Shown here: piece after piece, positions 42,587 to 54,100 of the stretch | Position numbering within the stretch: the stretch's first letter is position 1 | How the letters are laid out: each line of letters starts with the position of its first letter | Source: JALZUR01 sp965205365 | Lineage (GTDB): Bacteria; Bdellovibrionota; Bdellovibrionia; Bdellovibrionales; UBA1609 | DNA length: 64,000 nt | Direction: 5' to 3' | NCBI GenBank assembly: GCA_965205365.1 | Contig: CBDBGT010000010.1 | Span: 248,001 to 312,000 of the forward strand | The notes under the pieces: generated by a model | The model's database searches: none | Told to the model about the DNA's origin: nothing | Seen by the model: the letters and a program-made list of their open reading frames with translations, nothing else | Translations under genes and position numbers: made by a program

Positions 42587-43706
42587 TTTATATCAAAAAC
42601 TAAATTATGACAGCCACGTGCATTTTTTTGGCGTAGGCCTTTGTGCTGTAGACTTTGTTATTGATCAAGATTCCACCACATTAGATCTTCCAAAAAACCT
42701 ACAAAACCAAACTTTAATTCGAGGCTTTGGGTGGTCAAATAAACTTCCTCATGAAGAGTTTAATAAACTTTGTAAAAAATACCCTAATAAATACTTTTGT
42801 ATTTCATATATTGATGGGCATAGTTCTTTTGTTTCAAAAAATCTGTTAGATTCCTTAAAGTTTTCTCCTAAAAACGCAATTTTCTTAGAAACAGGATCTA
42901 TTATTTCAGAAATTGAAAGAGACTCTTTTTATACACTTCTTCCTTCATACTCAATGAAAAACCTTGAAAAAATAGCATTATTTGCACAAAATATTTTTTT
43001 AAAAAATAATATTAAAAAAATTCGCCACCTTACTGGAAACATTGACCACTGGATTTGTTTAAAAAAACTTGAATTTAAAAACCTTTTAAAATTAAATATT
43101 GAAGTGTTTTTCTCTGAATTCATGGGACAAACCATAACAACTGCACTCAACGCATTAAGTATAGCTAAAAATACAAGCTCTAAAGTATTATCTGCCAAAG
43201 GTATAAAAATATTTTACGATGGCTCATTTGGCTTAGGAACTGCCTACACTAGCTCTAATAAAACTTCCTCCCCTCGCATAAGTAAAGAGGATCTTTTAAA
43301 GAAAATGAATTTTATTTTATGTATAAAAAAAGTTCCACTAGCCATTCACACCATTGGAGACTTAGCACTACAAGAAGTTTTAGAGTTTTATCAAATTCTT
43401 AGTAAAAACAATACATCCATTCCACAATTACACCTTGAGCATGCTCCTATTTTTACCAAAAACTCTTTAAAAATCTTAAGCAATCATCATCTAAACTGCG
43501 TTTTCCATTTTCAACCTTCACACTGGATCCAAGATAATATCTGGTATGAAAAAAATAAGGCTTTACTAACACCCCATGAAATTTATCCATTTGCCTTCCT
43601 AAATACATATGGGTATGAATATCATTTTGGAAGTGATGCCCCTGTGGTACCTCCTTTAAAAGAAAACACCATAACTGGTTTAAAATTTATTGAGAACAGT
43701 AGATAA
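42567..43706 (+). CDS. amidohydrolase family protein, YtcJ-like (compact)
   Basis: 379 residues with metal-site motifs in order: DSHVHFFG (HxH, about 16), LSAKGIKIFYDGSFGLGTA, LAIHTIGDLALQEVL, LHLEHAPIF and FGSDAPVVPP. This is the pattern of YtcJ-type metal-dependent hydrolases, but about 150 residues shorter than usual, lacking much of the N-terminal beta-sandwich. The substrate is unknown. It overlaps the preceding gene by 20 bp and meets fusA tail to tail with a 2-bp gap. Confidence 0.75.
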   Translation: MNLLNTSLYQKLNYDSHVHFFGVGLCAVDFVIDQDSTTLDLPKNLQNQTLIRGFGWSNKLPHEEFNKLCKKYPNKYFCISYIDGHSSFVSKNLLDSLKFSPKNAIFLETGSIISEIERDSFYTLLPSYSMKNLEKIALFAQNIFLKNNIKKIRHLTGNIDHWICLKKLEFKNLLKLNIEVFFSEFMGQTITTALNALSIAKNTSSKVLSAKGIKIFYDGSFGLGTAYTSSNKTSSPRISKEDLLKKMNFILCIKKVPLAIHTIGDLALQEVLEFYQILSKNNTSIPQLHLEHAPIFTKNSLKILSNHHLNCVFHFQPSHWIQDNIWYEKNKALLTPHEIYPFAFLNTYGYEYHFGSDAPVVPPLKENTITGLKFIENSR

Positions 43707-43708
43707 AC

Positions 43709-45805
43709 CTACCTACCAAATTTTGATAAAAGCTCACCTTCAGATTTCTTAGAAAGCTCTCCGTAACTATGAAACTCCATAGAAAACGTCCCTCGTCCCT
43801 GACTTAAAGACCTAATGTCTGTAGCATAACCAAATAAAGAAGCCAGTGGAATGTGTGCATATATTATTTGCTGACTCTCCTTATGCTCTATACTTAAAAC
43901 TTTTCCTTTTCGTGCATTAATGTCCCCTACCACAGAACCTACAAACTCTCCTGGAGACAAAACCTCTACTTTAAAAACTGGTTCATACACACTTATCTTT
44001 GCTTTTTTCAAGCAGTGTCTTATGGCTTGAGAAGCTACAATTTTACAAACTTCTCCAGAGGTAAAAGCATCCCACTCTAAATGCTTTAAAATAATTTTAA
44101 CTCCCATCATTGGGTAGCCTGTCAACGGACCTGTACCCATGGCATCCATAGCTCCACCCTTAACTGCCTGAATCAATATTGAGCTTAATTTTTTATCTGT
44201 TTTAAAATTATTAATAAACGTATGCGTTTCACCATTTTTTTGAGGCTCAATTTCTAAAAATACCTTTGCCCACTCAGTGGTGCCAGAAACTACTCTTTCA
44301 AATCTAGCCTCGCCCTTAGATCCATTTTCTAAAAACTCTCTATAAAAAACCTGTGGCTTACCAATATTTGCACTAACTTTGTGTTCCTTTAAAAGTCTAT
44401 CTACTAAGATATCTAAATGAAGCTCCCCCATTCCTGAAAGAAGGGTTTGACCAGTCTCAAGATCCATATCAAGTTTACAAGAGGGGTCTTCTCTTAACAA
44501 GGCTGCTAAACCTTCTCCTAGTTTCTTTTGATCAGCAGATGACTTAGCTTCAATAGCTACGGAAATCACGGGATCTGGAAATTTAATTCTTTCTAAAACC
44601 ACAGGTCTCCTAGCAGCACAAAGAGTGTCTCCTGTTCCTGTATGTTTTAACCCTACGATTGCTGCTATATCTCCAGCCTTAACTTCTAATATTTCTTCTC
44701 TAGTATTTGAATGCATTTTAAAAATCTTACCAATACGCTCTTTTTTCTGAGTTCTTGGATTTAACAATGCGTCCCCCGCCTTCATTACTCCTGAATAAAC
44801 TCTTATAAAAGTAAGAACTCCAGAAAATGGATCTCTTGCTATTTTAAAAGCCAATGCACTTAAAGCTTCTTTAAAATCGGTTTTACAAATAACGACCTTA
44901 TCTTCTCTTTTAGGGTCTTTGCCTGTTACTGCACATCGATCTAACGGACTCGGTAAATAATCTAAAATCCCATCAAGCAAAGGCTGAATACTTTTATTCT
45001 TAAATGCAGATCCACAAAAAACAGGACAAACCTTTAAATCTAAAACCCCTTGCCTTAGTACACTCTTTAGTTTTTCTAAGCTAGGCTCATTACCCTGTAA
45101 ATATTCATCCAAAAGCTCATCATCAAATTCACATATAGCCTCAATAGCTTTTTTTCTATACTCTTTGGCTTTTATTTTTAAATATTCAGGAATTTGAGTA
45201 ACTTTAAAGTCCACCCCTAAGCCTTCACCATCCCAAATATAAGCTTTATTCAAAATAAGATCCACAACACCTTGAAATTGATCCTCTACACCAATAGGAA
45301 GCTGTAATGGAAGAGGATTTGCACCAAGTTTTTTTTTAATAGTTTCAACAGAATAATAAAAATCCGCTCCCACCCTATCCATTTTATTAATAAAGGCAAT
45401 TCTTGGAACCTTATAGCCATCAGCCTGACGCCAAACTGTTTCTGATTGAGGCTCAACACCATTGACTCCATCAAATACTGCAACAGCCCCATCTAAGACT
45501 CGCAATGACCGCTCTACTTCAATTGTAAAATCCACATGTCCAGGAGTATCAATGATATTGATCTTATGATCTTTCCAATAACTTGTTATTGCAGCAGAAG
45601 TGATTGTGATTCCACGCTCCTGCTCTTGCTCCATCCAATCCATTATAGCTTGTCCATCATGAACCTCACCAATTTTATGACTCTTTCCTGTATAAAACAG
45701 TATTCTTTCAGTGGTAGTTGTTTTGCCTGCATCAATGTGGGCCATAATACCAAAATTTCTTGTAGTTTTTAAATCTTTAATGTTTTCAGGTTGCTTGTAT
45801 ACCAT
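43709..45805 (-). CDS. fusA: elongation factor G
   Basis: The translocation GTPase. The 698-residue protein has G1 AHIDAGKTTTTERIL, ERGITITSAAI, DTPGHVDFTIEVERSLRVLD, NKMDR and the domain IV/V sequences (GFEV-like end). Full normal length. It lies 88 bp after rpsG as the end of the str block. tuf, which often follows fusA, is not here; the next gene is a convergent amidohydrolase. Confidence 0.97.
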   Translation of the reverse strand: MVYKQPENIKDLKTTRNFGIMAHIDAGKTTTTERILFYTGKSHKIGEVHDGQAIMDWMEQEQERGITITSAAITSYWKDHKINIIDTPGHVDFTIEVERSLRVLDGAVAVFDGVNGVEPQSETVWRQADGYKVPRIAFINKMDRVGADFYYSVETIKKKLGANPLPLQLPIGVEDQFQGVVDLILNKAYIWDGEGLGVDFKVTQIPEYLKIKAKEYRKKAIEAICEFDDELLDEYLQGNEPSLEKLKSVLRQGVLDLKVCPVFCGSAFKNKSIQPLLDGILDYLPSPLDRCAVTGKDPKREDKVVICKTDFKEALSALAFKIARDPFSGVLTFIRVYSGVMKAGDALLNPRTQKKERIGKIFKMHSNTREEILEVKAGDIAAIVGLKHTGTGDTLCAARRPVVLERIKFPDPVISVAIEAKSSADQKKLGEGLAALLREDPSCKLDMDLETGQTLLSGMGELHLDILVDRLLKEHKVSANIGKPQVFYREFLENGSKGEARFERVVSGTTEWAKVFLEIEPQKNGETHTFINNFKTDKKLSSILIQAVKGGAMDAMGTGPLTGYPMMGVKIILKHLEWDAFTSGEVCKIVASQAIRHCLKKAKISVYEPVFKVEVLSPGEFVGSVVGDINARKGKVLSIEHKESQQIIYAHIPLASLFGYATDIRSLSQGRGTFSMEFHSYGELSKKSEGELLSKFGR

Positions 45806-45893
45806 AAAGCTTATTTACACCTTTTAATAAAAAAAACACCCCTTAAAAAGAAGCGCCTTATAAATTTCATAAAACTTTAAACCTTAGCTAAGC

Positions 45894-46367
45894 TTACCAG
45901 CTAAAATGTGAAAACGCTCTATTAGCTTCAGCTGTTTTGTGAACGTCTTCTCTTTTTTTAACAGAGTTTCCCCTACCATTAAAAGCGTCGGCAAGTTCAC
46001 AAGAAAGTCTATTGGCCATATTTTTTTCTGATCTTTTTCTTGAATATTCAACAAGCCATCTCATAGAAAGAGCAAGTCTTCTTGAGGGTCTTACATCAAC
46101 AGGAACTTGGTATGTAGCACCACCCACTCTTCTTGATTTAACCTCAACAGCAGGCTTTGTATTTTCAATTGCCTTTTTAAACACTGCTAAAGGCTCTTCA
46201 CCAGGAACTTTATCTTTTAACTGATCCAAAGCTCCATACAAAATATTTTGCGCAGTTGATTTTTTACCATCAAGCATAAGAGTGTTTACAAACTTAGCTA
46301 AAGTAAGATCGTTATAAATGGGATCTGGAAGAATTTCTCTTTTTACACTTTTTCTTCTACGAGACAT
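45894..46367 (-). CDS. rpsG: 30S ribosomal protein S7
   Basis: S7 nucleates assembly of the 30S head. The chosen start is ATG 46367 (MSRRRKSVKREILPDP), which has GGAGAGG 6 bp upstream; the frame is open further to 46406 but that would overlap the region before the ribosome site. RRVGGATYQVPVDVRPSRRL is diagnostic. 157 residues is the family length. It is 13 bp after rpsL. Confidence 0.97.
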   Translation of the reverse strand: MSRRRKSVKREILPDPIYNDLTLAKFVNTLMLDGKKSTAQNILYGALDQLKDKVPGEEPLAVFKKAIENTKPAVEVKSRRVGGATYQVPVDVRPSRRLALSMRWLVEYSRKRSEKNMANRLSCELADAFNGRGNSVKKREDVHKTAEANRAFSHFSW

Positions 46368-46380
46368 CTTATTCCTCTCC

Positions 46381-46755
46381 TTAGGCTTTTGACCTTTTAG
46401 TTCCATATTTAGAACGGCTATTTTTTCTATCTTTAACGCCCTGAGTATCCAAAATCCCTCTTACAATGTGATACCTCACACCCGGCAAATCTTTTACACG
46501 GCCACCACGAATAAGAACAATACTATGTTCCTGTAAATTATGACCAATACCTGGAATATATGAAATCACCTCAAATCCATTGGACAGTCTAACTTTTGCA
46601 ACTTTTCTTAAAGCAGAGTTTGGTTTCTTTGGAGTCGTTGTATAAACTCTTGTACACACACCTCTTTTTTGTGGGCATGAAGCTAACGCAGGAGAAGTTG
46701 TTTTGTTCTTCTGAGTCGTTCTTTTTTTTCTAATCAACTGATTAATAGTTGGCAT
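46381..46755 (-). CDS. rpsL: 30S ribosomal protein S12
   Basis: 124 residues, normal length. Contains TTPKKPNSALRKVAKVRL with the Lys equivalent to K43, where streptomycin-resistance changes arise (here wild-type Lys), and GGRVKDLPGVRYHIVRG with the K88 site also wild-type. First gene of rpsL-rpsG-fusA. Confidence 0.98.
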   Translation of the reverse strand: MPTINQLIRKKRTTQKNKTTSPALASCPQKRGVCTRVYTTTPKKPNSALRKVAKVRLSNGFEVISYIPGIGHNLQEHSIVLIRGGRVKDLPGVRYHIVRGILDTQGVKDRKNSRSKYGTKRSKA

Positions 46756-46872
46756 AATTTTCCTTTTCTAACTTTAACTGATTTTTAAACTTAAACCACT
46801 GCTTTAAAACCTAGCAACTAGGCAAATTTAGTCATCTTAAACCCATATAAAGGACGAAAAATAAGGCTCAAA

Positions 46873-46890
46873 GACCTTCCCGTCAAGGCC
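46873..46890 (-). terminator. weak hairpin between rpoC and rpsL
   Basis: The minus strand carries a 6-bp stem GGCCTT/AAGGTC (one G-T pair) with loop GACGGG, then TTTGAGCCTTATTTTT. It may be a partial terminator separating rpoBC from the str block, or nothing. Confidence 0.3.
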
Positions 46891-46942
46891 AATTCATGGG
46901 ATTTTACTTATTTGCTAAAAAGCCTTTTTACGTCCAATTCCC

Positions 46943-49900
46943 CTAAACTCTACTTATCCCATCCTCAACTGAAAACCCTCTTCCTGCCCCTAATAAAGAA
47001 GCCTCTGAGGACGGCTCAGCCTCCTGAACCTTAAGCTTCCATTTTTTATAAGCCGACACCCCTGTTCCTGCAGGAATTAACCTACCCATAATAATATTTT
47101 CTTTAAGACCTTGGAGTTTATCTTCTTTTCCATTAATGGACGCCTCAGTAAGTACTTTAGTTGTCTCTTGAAATGAAGCCGCAGAAATCCAACTCTCAGT
47201 CCCTAATGATACTTTAGTAATACCAAGGAGAAGTGGTTCAGCTTGAGCAGGCTCTAAACCTTCTGCTAAAACTCTCTCATTCTCTTCTTCAAGTCTATAT
47301 TTTTCAACCTGCATATCATTTAAGAAAACAGTATCACCAGGGTCAGTCACCGTAACTTTTCTTAGCATCTGTCTTACAATAGTTTCAATGTGTTTGTCAT
47401 TGATTCCCACACCTTGGAGTCTATAAACCTCTTGAACTTCATTAACCATGTAAGCAGCAAGTTCCTTATCACCTTTAACAGCCAAGATATCATGGGGGTT
47501 AGTTGGTCCATCCATTAAAGCATCGCCTGCTTTAACAAACTCCCCCTCACGAACAGCAAAATGTTTTCCTTTTGGAATTAAATACTCCCTTGATTCACCA
47601 AGCTCTGGAGTAATAATAACTCTTTGCTTGGTTTTAATATCTTTTCCAAAGGTCACATAACCATCAATTTCAGTTACAATAGCAGCCTCTTTTGGCTTTC
47701 TTGCTTCAAAAAGTTCAGCAACTCTCGGTAAACCACCTGTAATGTCTTTTGTTTTAGAGGTTTCTCTATGAATTTTTGCAATGATTTCACCTCCATGAAC
47801 TTCGTCTCCAACTGAGGCTAGTAACTGCGCCCCCATTGGAATAACATATTTTGCTGACGTGGCTCTTCCTTTAATTTCAACTGGATTTCCAGCCGCATCT
47901 GAAATAAATACTGTTGGCTTATTATCATCTATAGTTTTTGAATCTGTAATCACTTTAGTTGCAAAACCAGTTACAGGATCGATTTGTTCTGACATTGTCT
48001 GCCCTTCAATAATACCTAGGAAACCAACTTTACCTGAAACTTCTGCAATAATTGGATTTGCATAAGGATCCCAATCACAAATAGTATCACCTTTTTTAAC
48101 CTCATCGCCTTCTTTAAAATATATTGTAGAACCGTAAACCACTGTATAACGATCTCTTTCTCTTCCTTCAGAATCAACAAGTACAATATACCCACTTCTA
48201 TTCATGGAAACAAGCTTTCCATCTTTATTAGTAACCGTAGAAACACCTTCTAATTTAAACACAGCATCCATTCTAGAAATATGAACTGATTGTTCAACAG
48301 CTCTAGTTGCTGTACCACCTACGTGAAATGTTCTCATTGTAAGCTGTGTTCCTGGCTCACCAATAGACTGTGCAGCAATAATACCAACGGTTTCACCAAG
48401 ATTAACCGTTGTTCCACGAGATAAATCACGGCCATAACATTTAACACAAACACCGCGTCTTGATTTACAAGTTAACACTGATCTAATCATCACTTTAATC
48501 ACACCAGCTTTATCTATTTTCTCAACATGACTTTCAGTAATTTCCTCGCCTGCCTCTATGAGCACATCTTCACTATAAGGGTCTTTAACATTTTCCATAC
48601 AAGTACGGCCAAGAACTCTTTCACTCAGGGGCTGAATAATTTCCCCTCCTTCCATTAACGGCGTAAGTATCATCCCATCAACTGTCCCACAATCTTGCTG
48701 AATAACAATCACATCCTGAGCCACATCCACAAGCCTTCTTGTCAAGTAACCTGAATTTGCTGTTTTAAGTGCTGTATCGGCAAGACCCTTACGCGCACCA
48801 TGGGTAGAAATAAAATACTGAAGTACTGATAAGCCTTCTCTAAAATTTGCAGTAATTGGTGTTTCAATAATCTCACCAGATGGCTTAGCCATTAAGCCCC
48901 TCATACCTGCAAGTTGCCTAATCTGCGCAGCTGAACCTCTTGCCCCAGAATCCGCCATGACAAAAATTGAATTAAAACTATCTGCGATAACAGTTTCACC
49001 GTTTACATTAAACTCTTCTTTTTCAATGTGCCTCATCATTTCTTTAGCTACTTTATCACCAGTTTGAGCCCATATATCCACAACTTTATTGTAGCGCTCA
49101 CCATCAGTAATCAAGCCTTCATCATACTGCCCTTGAATTTCTAAAACTTCATTCTCAGCCATTTGAATCATTTTAGCTTTTGCTTCAGGAATCTTTAAAT
49201 CGTCAAGACAAATTGAAATCCCAGCTTTAGTTGAATACGCAAAGCCTTTTTCCATAATATTATCTGCTAAAATCGCTGTAGCTTTACCACCAGCAAGCCT
49301 AAATGATTTATCAATGACACTAGCAAGCTCTTTCTTACCTAGTGGCTTATTGACCTCGTCAAAAGGAACCTCTACAGGAAGAATATCACTAAAAATAGCT
49401 CTTCCAACAGATGTTTCATAAATTTTTCCATGAACTCTAACTTTAATAGCAGCCTGTAAGGCTACATCCTTTGCCTCATAAGCATAAAGAACCTCATTTA
49501 CATTTGCAAAAAGCTTACCCGTGCCTTTTGCCCCAGGTCTAATTCTTGTCATCCAATAACAACCTAAAACAATATCCTGTGTTGGATTGATAACTGGCCT
49601 ACCGTTGGCAGGAGACAGGATATTATTTGTGGACATCATAAGAACACGTGCTTCAACTTGTGCTTCAACAGATAAAGGCATATGCACAGCCATTTGGTCA
49701 CCATCGAAATCAGCATTAAACGCTGTACACACAAGAGGATGCAAACGAATTGCTTTTCCTTCATGTAAAACAGGCTCAAAAGCTTGAATACCCAGTCTAT
49801 GAAGAGTAGGTGCTCTGTTTAACATAATAGGGTGCTCTTTCACCACTTCAGATAAAATATCCCAAACCTCTACAGTCTGTTCTTCAACTAATTTTTTAGC

Positions 49901-51088
49901 CTGTTTAATTGTAGTGGCAAAGCTGCGCTCTTCAAGCTTTGCAAAAATAAATGGTTTAAACAATTCAAGAGCCATTTTCTTTGGAAGGCCACATTGATGA
50001 AGCTTTAAATTAGGACCAACAACAATAACTGAGCGTCCAGAATAATCCACACGCTTACCTAATAAGTTTTGCCTGAATCTACCTTGTTTACCTTTAAGCA
50101 TATCACTTAAAGATTTAAGAGGTCTTTTATTTGGGCCAGTAAAAGTTTTACCGCGCCTACCGTTATCAAGGAGTGCGTCTACAGCTTCTTGGAGCATTCT
50201 TTTTTCATTTCTAATAATAACATCAGGAGCATTTAGTTCTTGTAGCCTTTTTAAACGATTATTTCTGTTAATTACTCGCCTATAAAGATCATTTAAATCA
50301 GAAGTGGCAAAGCGACCACCATCTAAAGGAACTAGAGGCCTTAAATCTGGTGGAATTACTGGAATATTTTGCAACATCATCCACACAGGTTTGTTTGTTG
50401 TGCCCTTAAAAGCCTCTAAAACTTTTAGTCTTTTTGTTAATTTTTTAGTTGCAGCTTCAGACTTAACTTCTTTAAGTTCAATTCTAAGTTTTTTAGATAA
50501 GTACTCAACGTCAACTTTCTTAAGAAGCTCTAAAATCGCATTGCCACCAATATCAGCATGAAAATTAGGACCAAACTCTTCTAAAGCAGCTTGATAAGCT
50601 TCTTCCCCAAGAACTTGAGACTCCTCTAAAGTTGTCTCCATTGGATCAATAACAACATAAGCTTCACAGTAAAGAACTCTTTCTACATCTTTTAATGTTA
50701 AATTAAGAATGTTTCCAATTCTACTTGGAAGTGATCTTAAAAACCAAATATGAGCAACTGGAGATGCAAGTTCAATATGGCCCATACGTTCACGGCGCAC
50801 TTTAGATTGAGTAACCTCAACACCACATTTTTCACAAACAACACCACGAAATTTCATTCTCTTATACTTACCGCATAAGCACTCATAATCTTTAATTGGT
50901 CCAAAAATTTTAGCACAAAACAAACCATCTCTTTCAGGTTTAAATGTTCTATAGTTAATGGTCTCAGGCTTTTTAATTTCACCAAAGGACCAACTTTGAA
51001 TAAGATCTGGTGATGCTAAGCCAATTTTAACACCTTCAAAGGCTAGTGGATCTTTTGGCTTATCAAAAAAATTTAATAAATCTTTCAA
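46943..51088 (-). CDS. rpoC: RNA polymerase subunit beta-prime
   Basis: 1381 residues, full length. It has the N-terminal zinc site (CLCGKYKR to CEKCG), the catalytic NADFDGDQMAVH with three Asp binding the active-site magnesium, and the second zinc cluster (CKSRRGVCVKCYG). The trigger-loop region and the C-terminal LIPAGTGV also match. It follows rpoB by 15 bp. Confidence 0.98.
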   Translation of the reverse strand: MKDLLNFFDKPKDPLAFEGVKIGLASPDLIQSWSFGEIKKPETINYRTFKPERDGLFCAKIFGPIKDYECLCGKYKRMKFRGVVCEKCGVEVTQSKVRRERMGHIELASPVAHIWFLRSLPSRIGNILNLTLKDVERVLYCEAYVVIDPMETTLEESQVLGEEAYQAALEEFGPNFHADIGGNAILELLKKVDVEYLSKKLRIELKEVKSEAATKKLTKRLKVLEAFKGTTNKPVWMMLQNIPVIPPDLRPLVPLDGGRFATSDLNDLYRRVINRNNRLKRLQELNAPDVIIRNEKRMLQEAVDALLDNGRRGKTFTGPNKRPLKSLSDMLKGKQGRFRQNLLGKRVDYSGRSVIVVGPNLKLHQCGLPKKMALELFKPFIFAKLEERSFATTIKQAKKLVEEQTVEVWDILSEVVKEHPIMLNRAPTLHRLGIQAFEPVLHEGKAIRLHPLVCTAFNADFDGDQMAVHMPLSVEAQVEARVLMMSTNNILSPANGRPVINPTQDIVLGCYWMTRIRPGAKGTGKLFANVNEVLYAYEAKDVALQAAIKVRVHGKIYETSVGRAIFSDILPVEVPFDEVNKPLGKKELASVIDKSFRLAGGKATAILADNIMEKGFAYSTKAGISICLDDLKIPEAKAKMIQMAENEVLEIQGQYDEGLITDGERYNKVVDIWAQTGDKVAKEMMRHIEKEEFNVNGETVIADSFNSIFVMADSGARGSAAQIRQLAGMRGLMAKPSGEIIETPITANFREGLSVLQYFISTHGARKGLADTALKTANSGYLTRRLVDVAQDVIVIQQDCGTVDGMILTPLMEGGEIIQPLSERVLGRTCMENVKDPYSEDVLIEAGEEITESHVEKIDKAGVIKVMIRSVLTCKSRRGVCVKCYGRDLSRGTTVNLGETVGIIAAQSIGEPGTQLTMRTFHVGGTATRAVEQSVHISRMDAVFKLEGVSTVTNKDGKLVSMNRSGYIVLVDSEGRERDRYTVVYGSTIYFKEGDEVKKGDTICDWDPYANPIIAEVSGKVGFLGIIEGQTMSEQIDPVTGFATKVITDSKTIDDNKPTVFISDAAGNPVEIKGRATSAKYVIPMGAQLLASVGDEVHGGEIIAKIHRETSKTKDITGGLPRVAELFEARKPKEAAIVTEIDGYVTFGKDIKTKQRVIITPELGESREYLIPKGKHFAVREGEFVKAGDALMDGPTNPHDILAVKGDKELAAYMVNEVQEVYRLQGVGINDKHIETIVRQMLRKVTVTDPGDTVFLNDMQVEKYRLEEENERVLAEGLEPAQAEPLLLGITKVSLGTESWISAASFQETTKVLTEASINGKEDKLQGLKENIIMGRLIPAGTGVSAYKKWKLKVQEAEPSSEASLLGAGRGFSVEDGISRV

Positions 51089-51103
51089 CTTCTAACTCCT
51101 TAC

Positions 51104-54100
51104 TTATTGTAACTCTGATTGAGGTTTAACAGCATCTGCTTCATCATCGGATAAAATATTTGATTCTACCAATTGCACATCTAGGGCCAAGGACTGTAGT
51201 TCCTTAAGAAGTACATTAAATGACTCAGGAAGGCCTGGTTCTAACACATACTCACCCTTAACAATACTTTCATACATTCTCGTTCTACCAGCCACATCAT
51301 CTGATTTAACTGTTAAAAACTCCTGCAAACAATATGCTGCTCCATAGGCTTCAATGGCCCAAACCTCCATCTCTCCAAGCCTTTGTCCACCAAATTGTGC
51401 CTTACCACCTAAAGGCTGTTGAGATACCAATGAATATGGACCAATGGATCTAGCATGAATTTTTTCTTCAACCAAATGATGAAGCTTTAACATATACATG
51501 ATTCCAACAGTAACTGGGTTTTCAAAGGCCTCTCCTGTTCTTCCATCAAATAATAATGACTGACCTGTTGTAGAAAGTCCTGCACGAGTTAAAATTTCTT
51601 TGATTTCAAACTCTCTAGCACCATCAAAAACTGGTGTTGCTAAATGAATTCCATCTTTAACCTTAATGGCCATTTTCTTAATAGAGTTGTCATCTGCGCC
51701 ATCAATCTCTTTTGAAATAATATCATCTGAGTACGCAATTTTAAGTTTTTCTCTTACTTCATCTGCATTAAAATCTTCAAGGATTTCACCAATCTGAACA
51801 CCTAATGCTCTGGCTGCCATGCCTGAATGAATCTCCAAAACCTGACCAATATTCATACGAGAAGGTACACCAAGGGGATTTAAAACCATATCAACAGGGG
51901 TTCCATTCTCTAAATAAGGCATATCTTCCACCGGCATAACCCTAGAAATAACCCCTTTATTACCATGACGACCAGCAAACTTATCACCAACTTGTAGCTT
52001 ACGCTTAATTGCAACATAAACCTTAACCATCTTCACAACACCTGGAGGAAGCTCATCACCTTTATATAGATTTTCAATTTTATCTTCAAAAACCATTTTA
52101 ATTGCATCAAGCTTATTTCTTGCACTATCCACAATATAAACAACCTGTTTTTCAATTTCAGAAGCAAGTGGCAAATAACTTAAAAGCCCAAATGGAATAC
52201 TTTCAAGGTCTTCACCTGTAATGGCATCACCTTCATTTAACAATACTTTAGATCCATCTTCATTTAACAGCTCACCAATTGTTTTTTTTCCGATCAACAA
52301 AGCCTTAAGTTTATCTAAAGCTGCATTTCTAATTACGTTTTGTTCAATTCCATGATCTTTTTCAAGCTTAATTTTTTTGTCATTTAAAATTGATAAAAGC
52401 CGTTCACTCTGATTAGTTGTGTCTCTTGAGTAAACTTGAGCATCAATGACAGTCCCTTGAACCCCAGATGGCACTCTTAATGAACTATCTCTAACATCTC
52501 CAGCTTTTTCACCAAAAATTGCTCTTAAAAGTTTTTCTTCTGGAGAAAGTTGAGTCTCGCCCTTAGGGGTGATTTTACCAACTAAAATATCTCCAAGAGT
52601 TACTTCTGCACCAATTCTAATAATACCTGAAGAATCTAACTCCGATAAAGCCTCTTCGCCAACATTTGCAATATCTCTAGTTATCTCTTCTTTTCCAAGC
52701 TTAGTGTCTCTTGCAACACATTCAAACTCTTCAATGTGAACTGATGTGTACACATCATCTTTAATTAATCTTTCAGAGATAAGAATTGAATCCTCATAAT
52801 TATAGCCCATCCAAGGTGTAAACGCGACTAAAATGTTTTGACCTAAAGCCAACTCACCAAGCTCAGTAGAAGGACCGTCTGCAATGATATCATTTTTTTT
52901 AACTGCATCACCAAGATTAACAATTGGCTTTTGATTAAACGAGGTGTTTTGGTTGGTTCTTTGATATTTTGTTAAATTGTAAATATCAATATTTGCCCCA
53001 AGTTCCCCAGCTCTTGCAAATCTTCTTACAACTATTCTAGACGCATCAACCTCTTCAACAATACCATCATTCATTGCAACAATAGACGTTCCAGAATCTT
53101 TAGCCACAAGCCTTTCAACACCAGTTCCTACTAATGGAGCCTTAGATCTCATTAACGGAACAGCCTGACGCTGCATATTTGACCCCATTAAAGCTCTATT
53201 TGCATCATCATGCTCTAAAAAAGGAATTAACGACGCTGCAATGGACACCAACTGACTTGGCGACACATCCATTAAAGATACACGATTCTTATCAAGGATT
53301 TCATATTCTCCATCATGCCTAACGTTAACTTTATCCTTTATAATCTTATCTGTTTTCTTTTCATCTCTATCAACCTGAGCAATTGTTTTGTCAGACTCAT
53401 CAAGAGCAGAAAAATATTTAATTTCAGAAGATATTTTACCTTCAGTAACCTCTCTATAAGGAGTTTCAATGAACCCATGCTTATTAATTCTTGCGTAGGT
53501 AGCAAGTGAAGCAATCAAACCAATATTTGGCCCCTCTGGAGTTTCAATGGGACAAATACGACCATAATGGGTAGGGTGCACATCACGGACTTCAAAGCCC
53601 GCTCTATCTCTAGTTAAACCCCCTGGACCTAGAGCTGAAAGTCTTCTTTTATGAGTAATTTCAGAAAGTGGATTTGTTTGATCCATAAACTGAGAAAGCT
53701 GACTGGATCCAAAAAATTCCTTAACAACTGCATTTACAGGTTTAGCATTAACTAAATCATGGGGCATCATTGTTTCTAAATCTTGAAGACTCATTCTTTC
53801 TTTAATTGAGCGCTCCATTCTAACAAGACCAATTCTGTATTGATTTTCTAAAAGCTCACCAACTGAGCGCACTCGCCTATTTCCAAGGTGATCAATATCA
53901 TCAACTTTTCCCTGACCATTTTTAAGATCAATTAAAGTCTTAACAACAGCCATAATACCATCTTGAGTTAATGTTTGAAGCTCTAAGGGTTTATCCTCAA
54001 TATTAAACCCAAATCTATGATTGATTTTTAAGCGACCCACTTCACTTAAATCATAAGTTTCTGAATCAAAAAATAAGCGTTTAAAAAAAGCCTCTGCAGC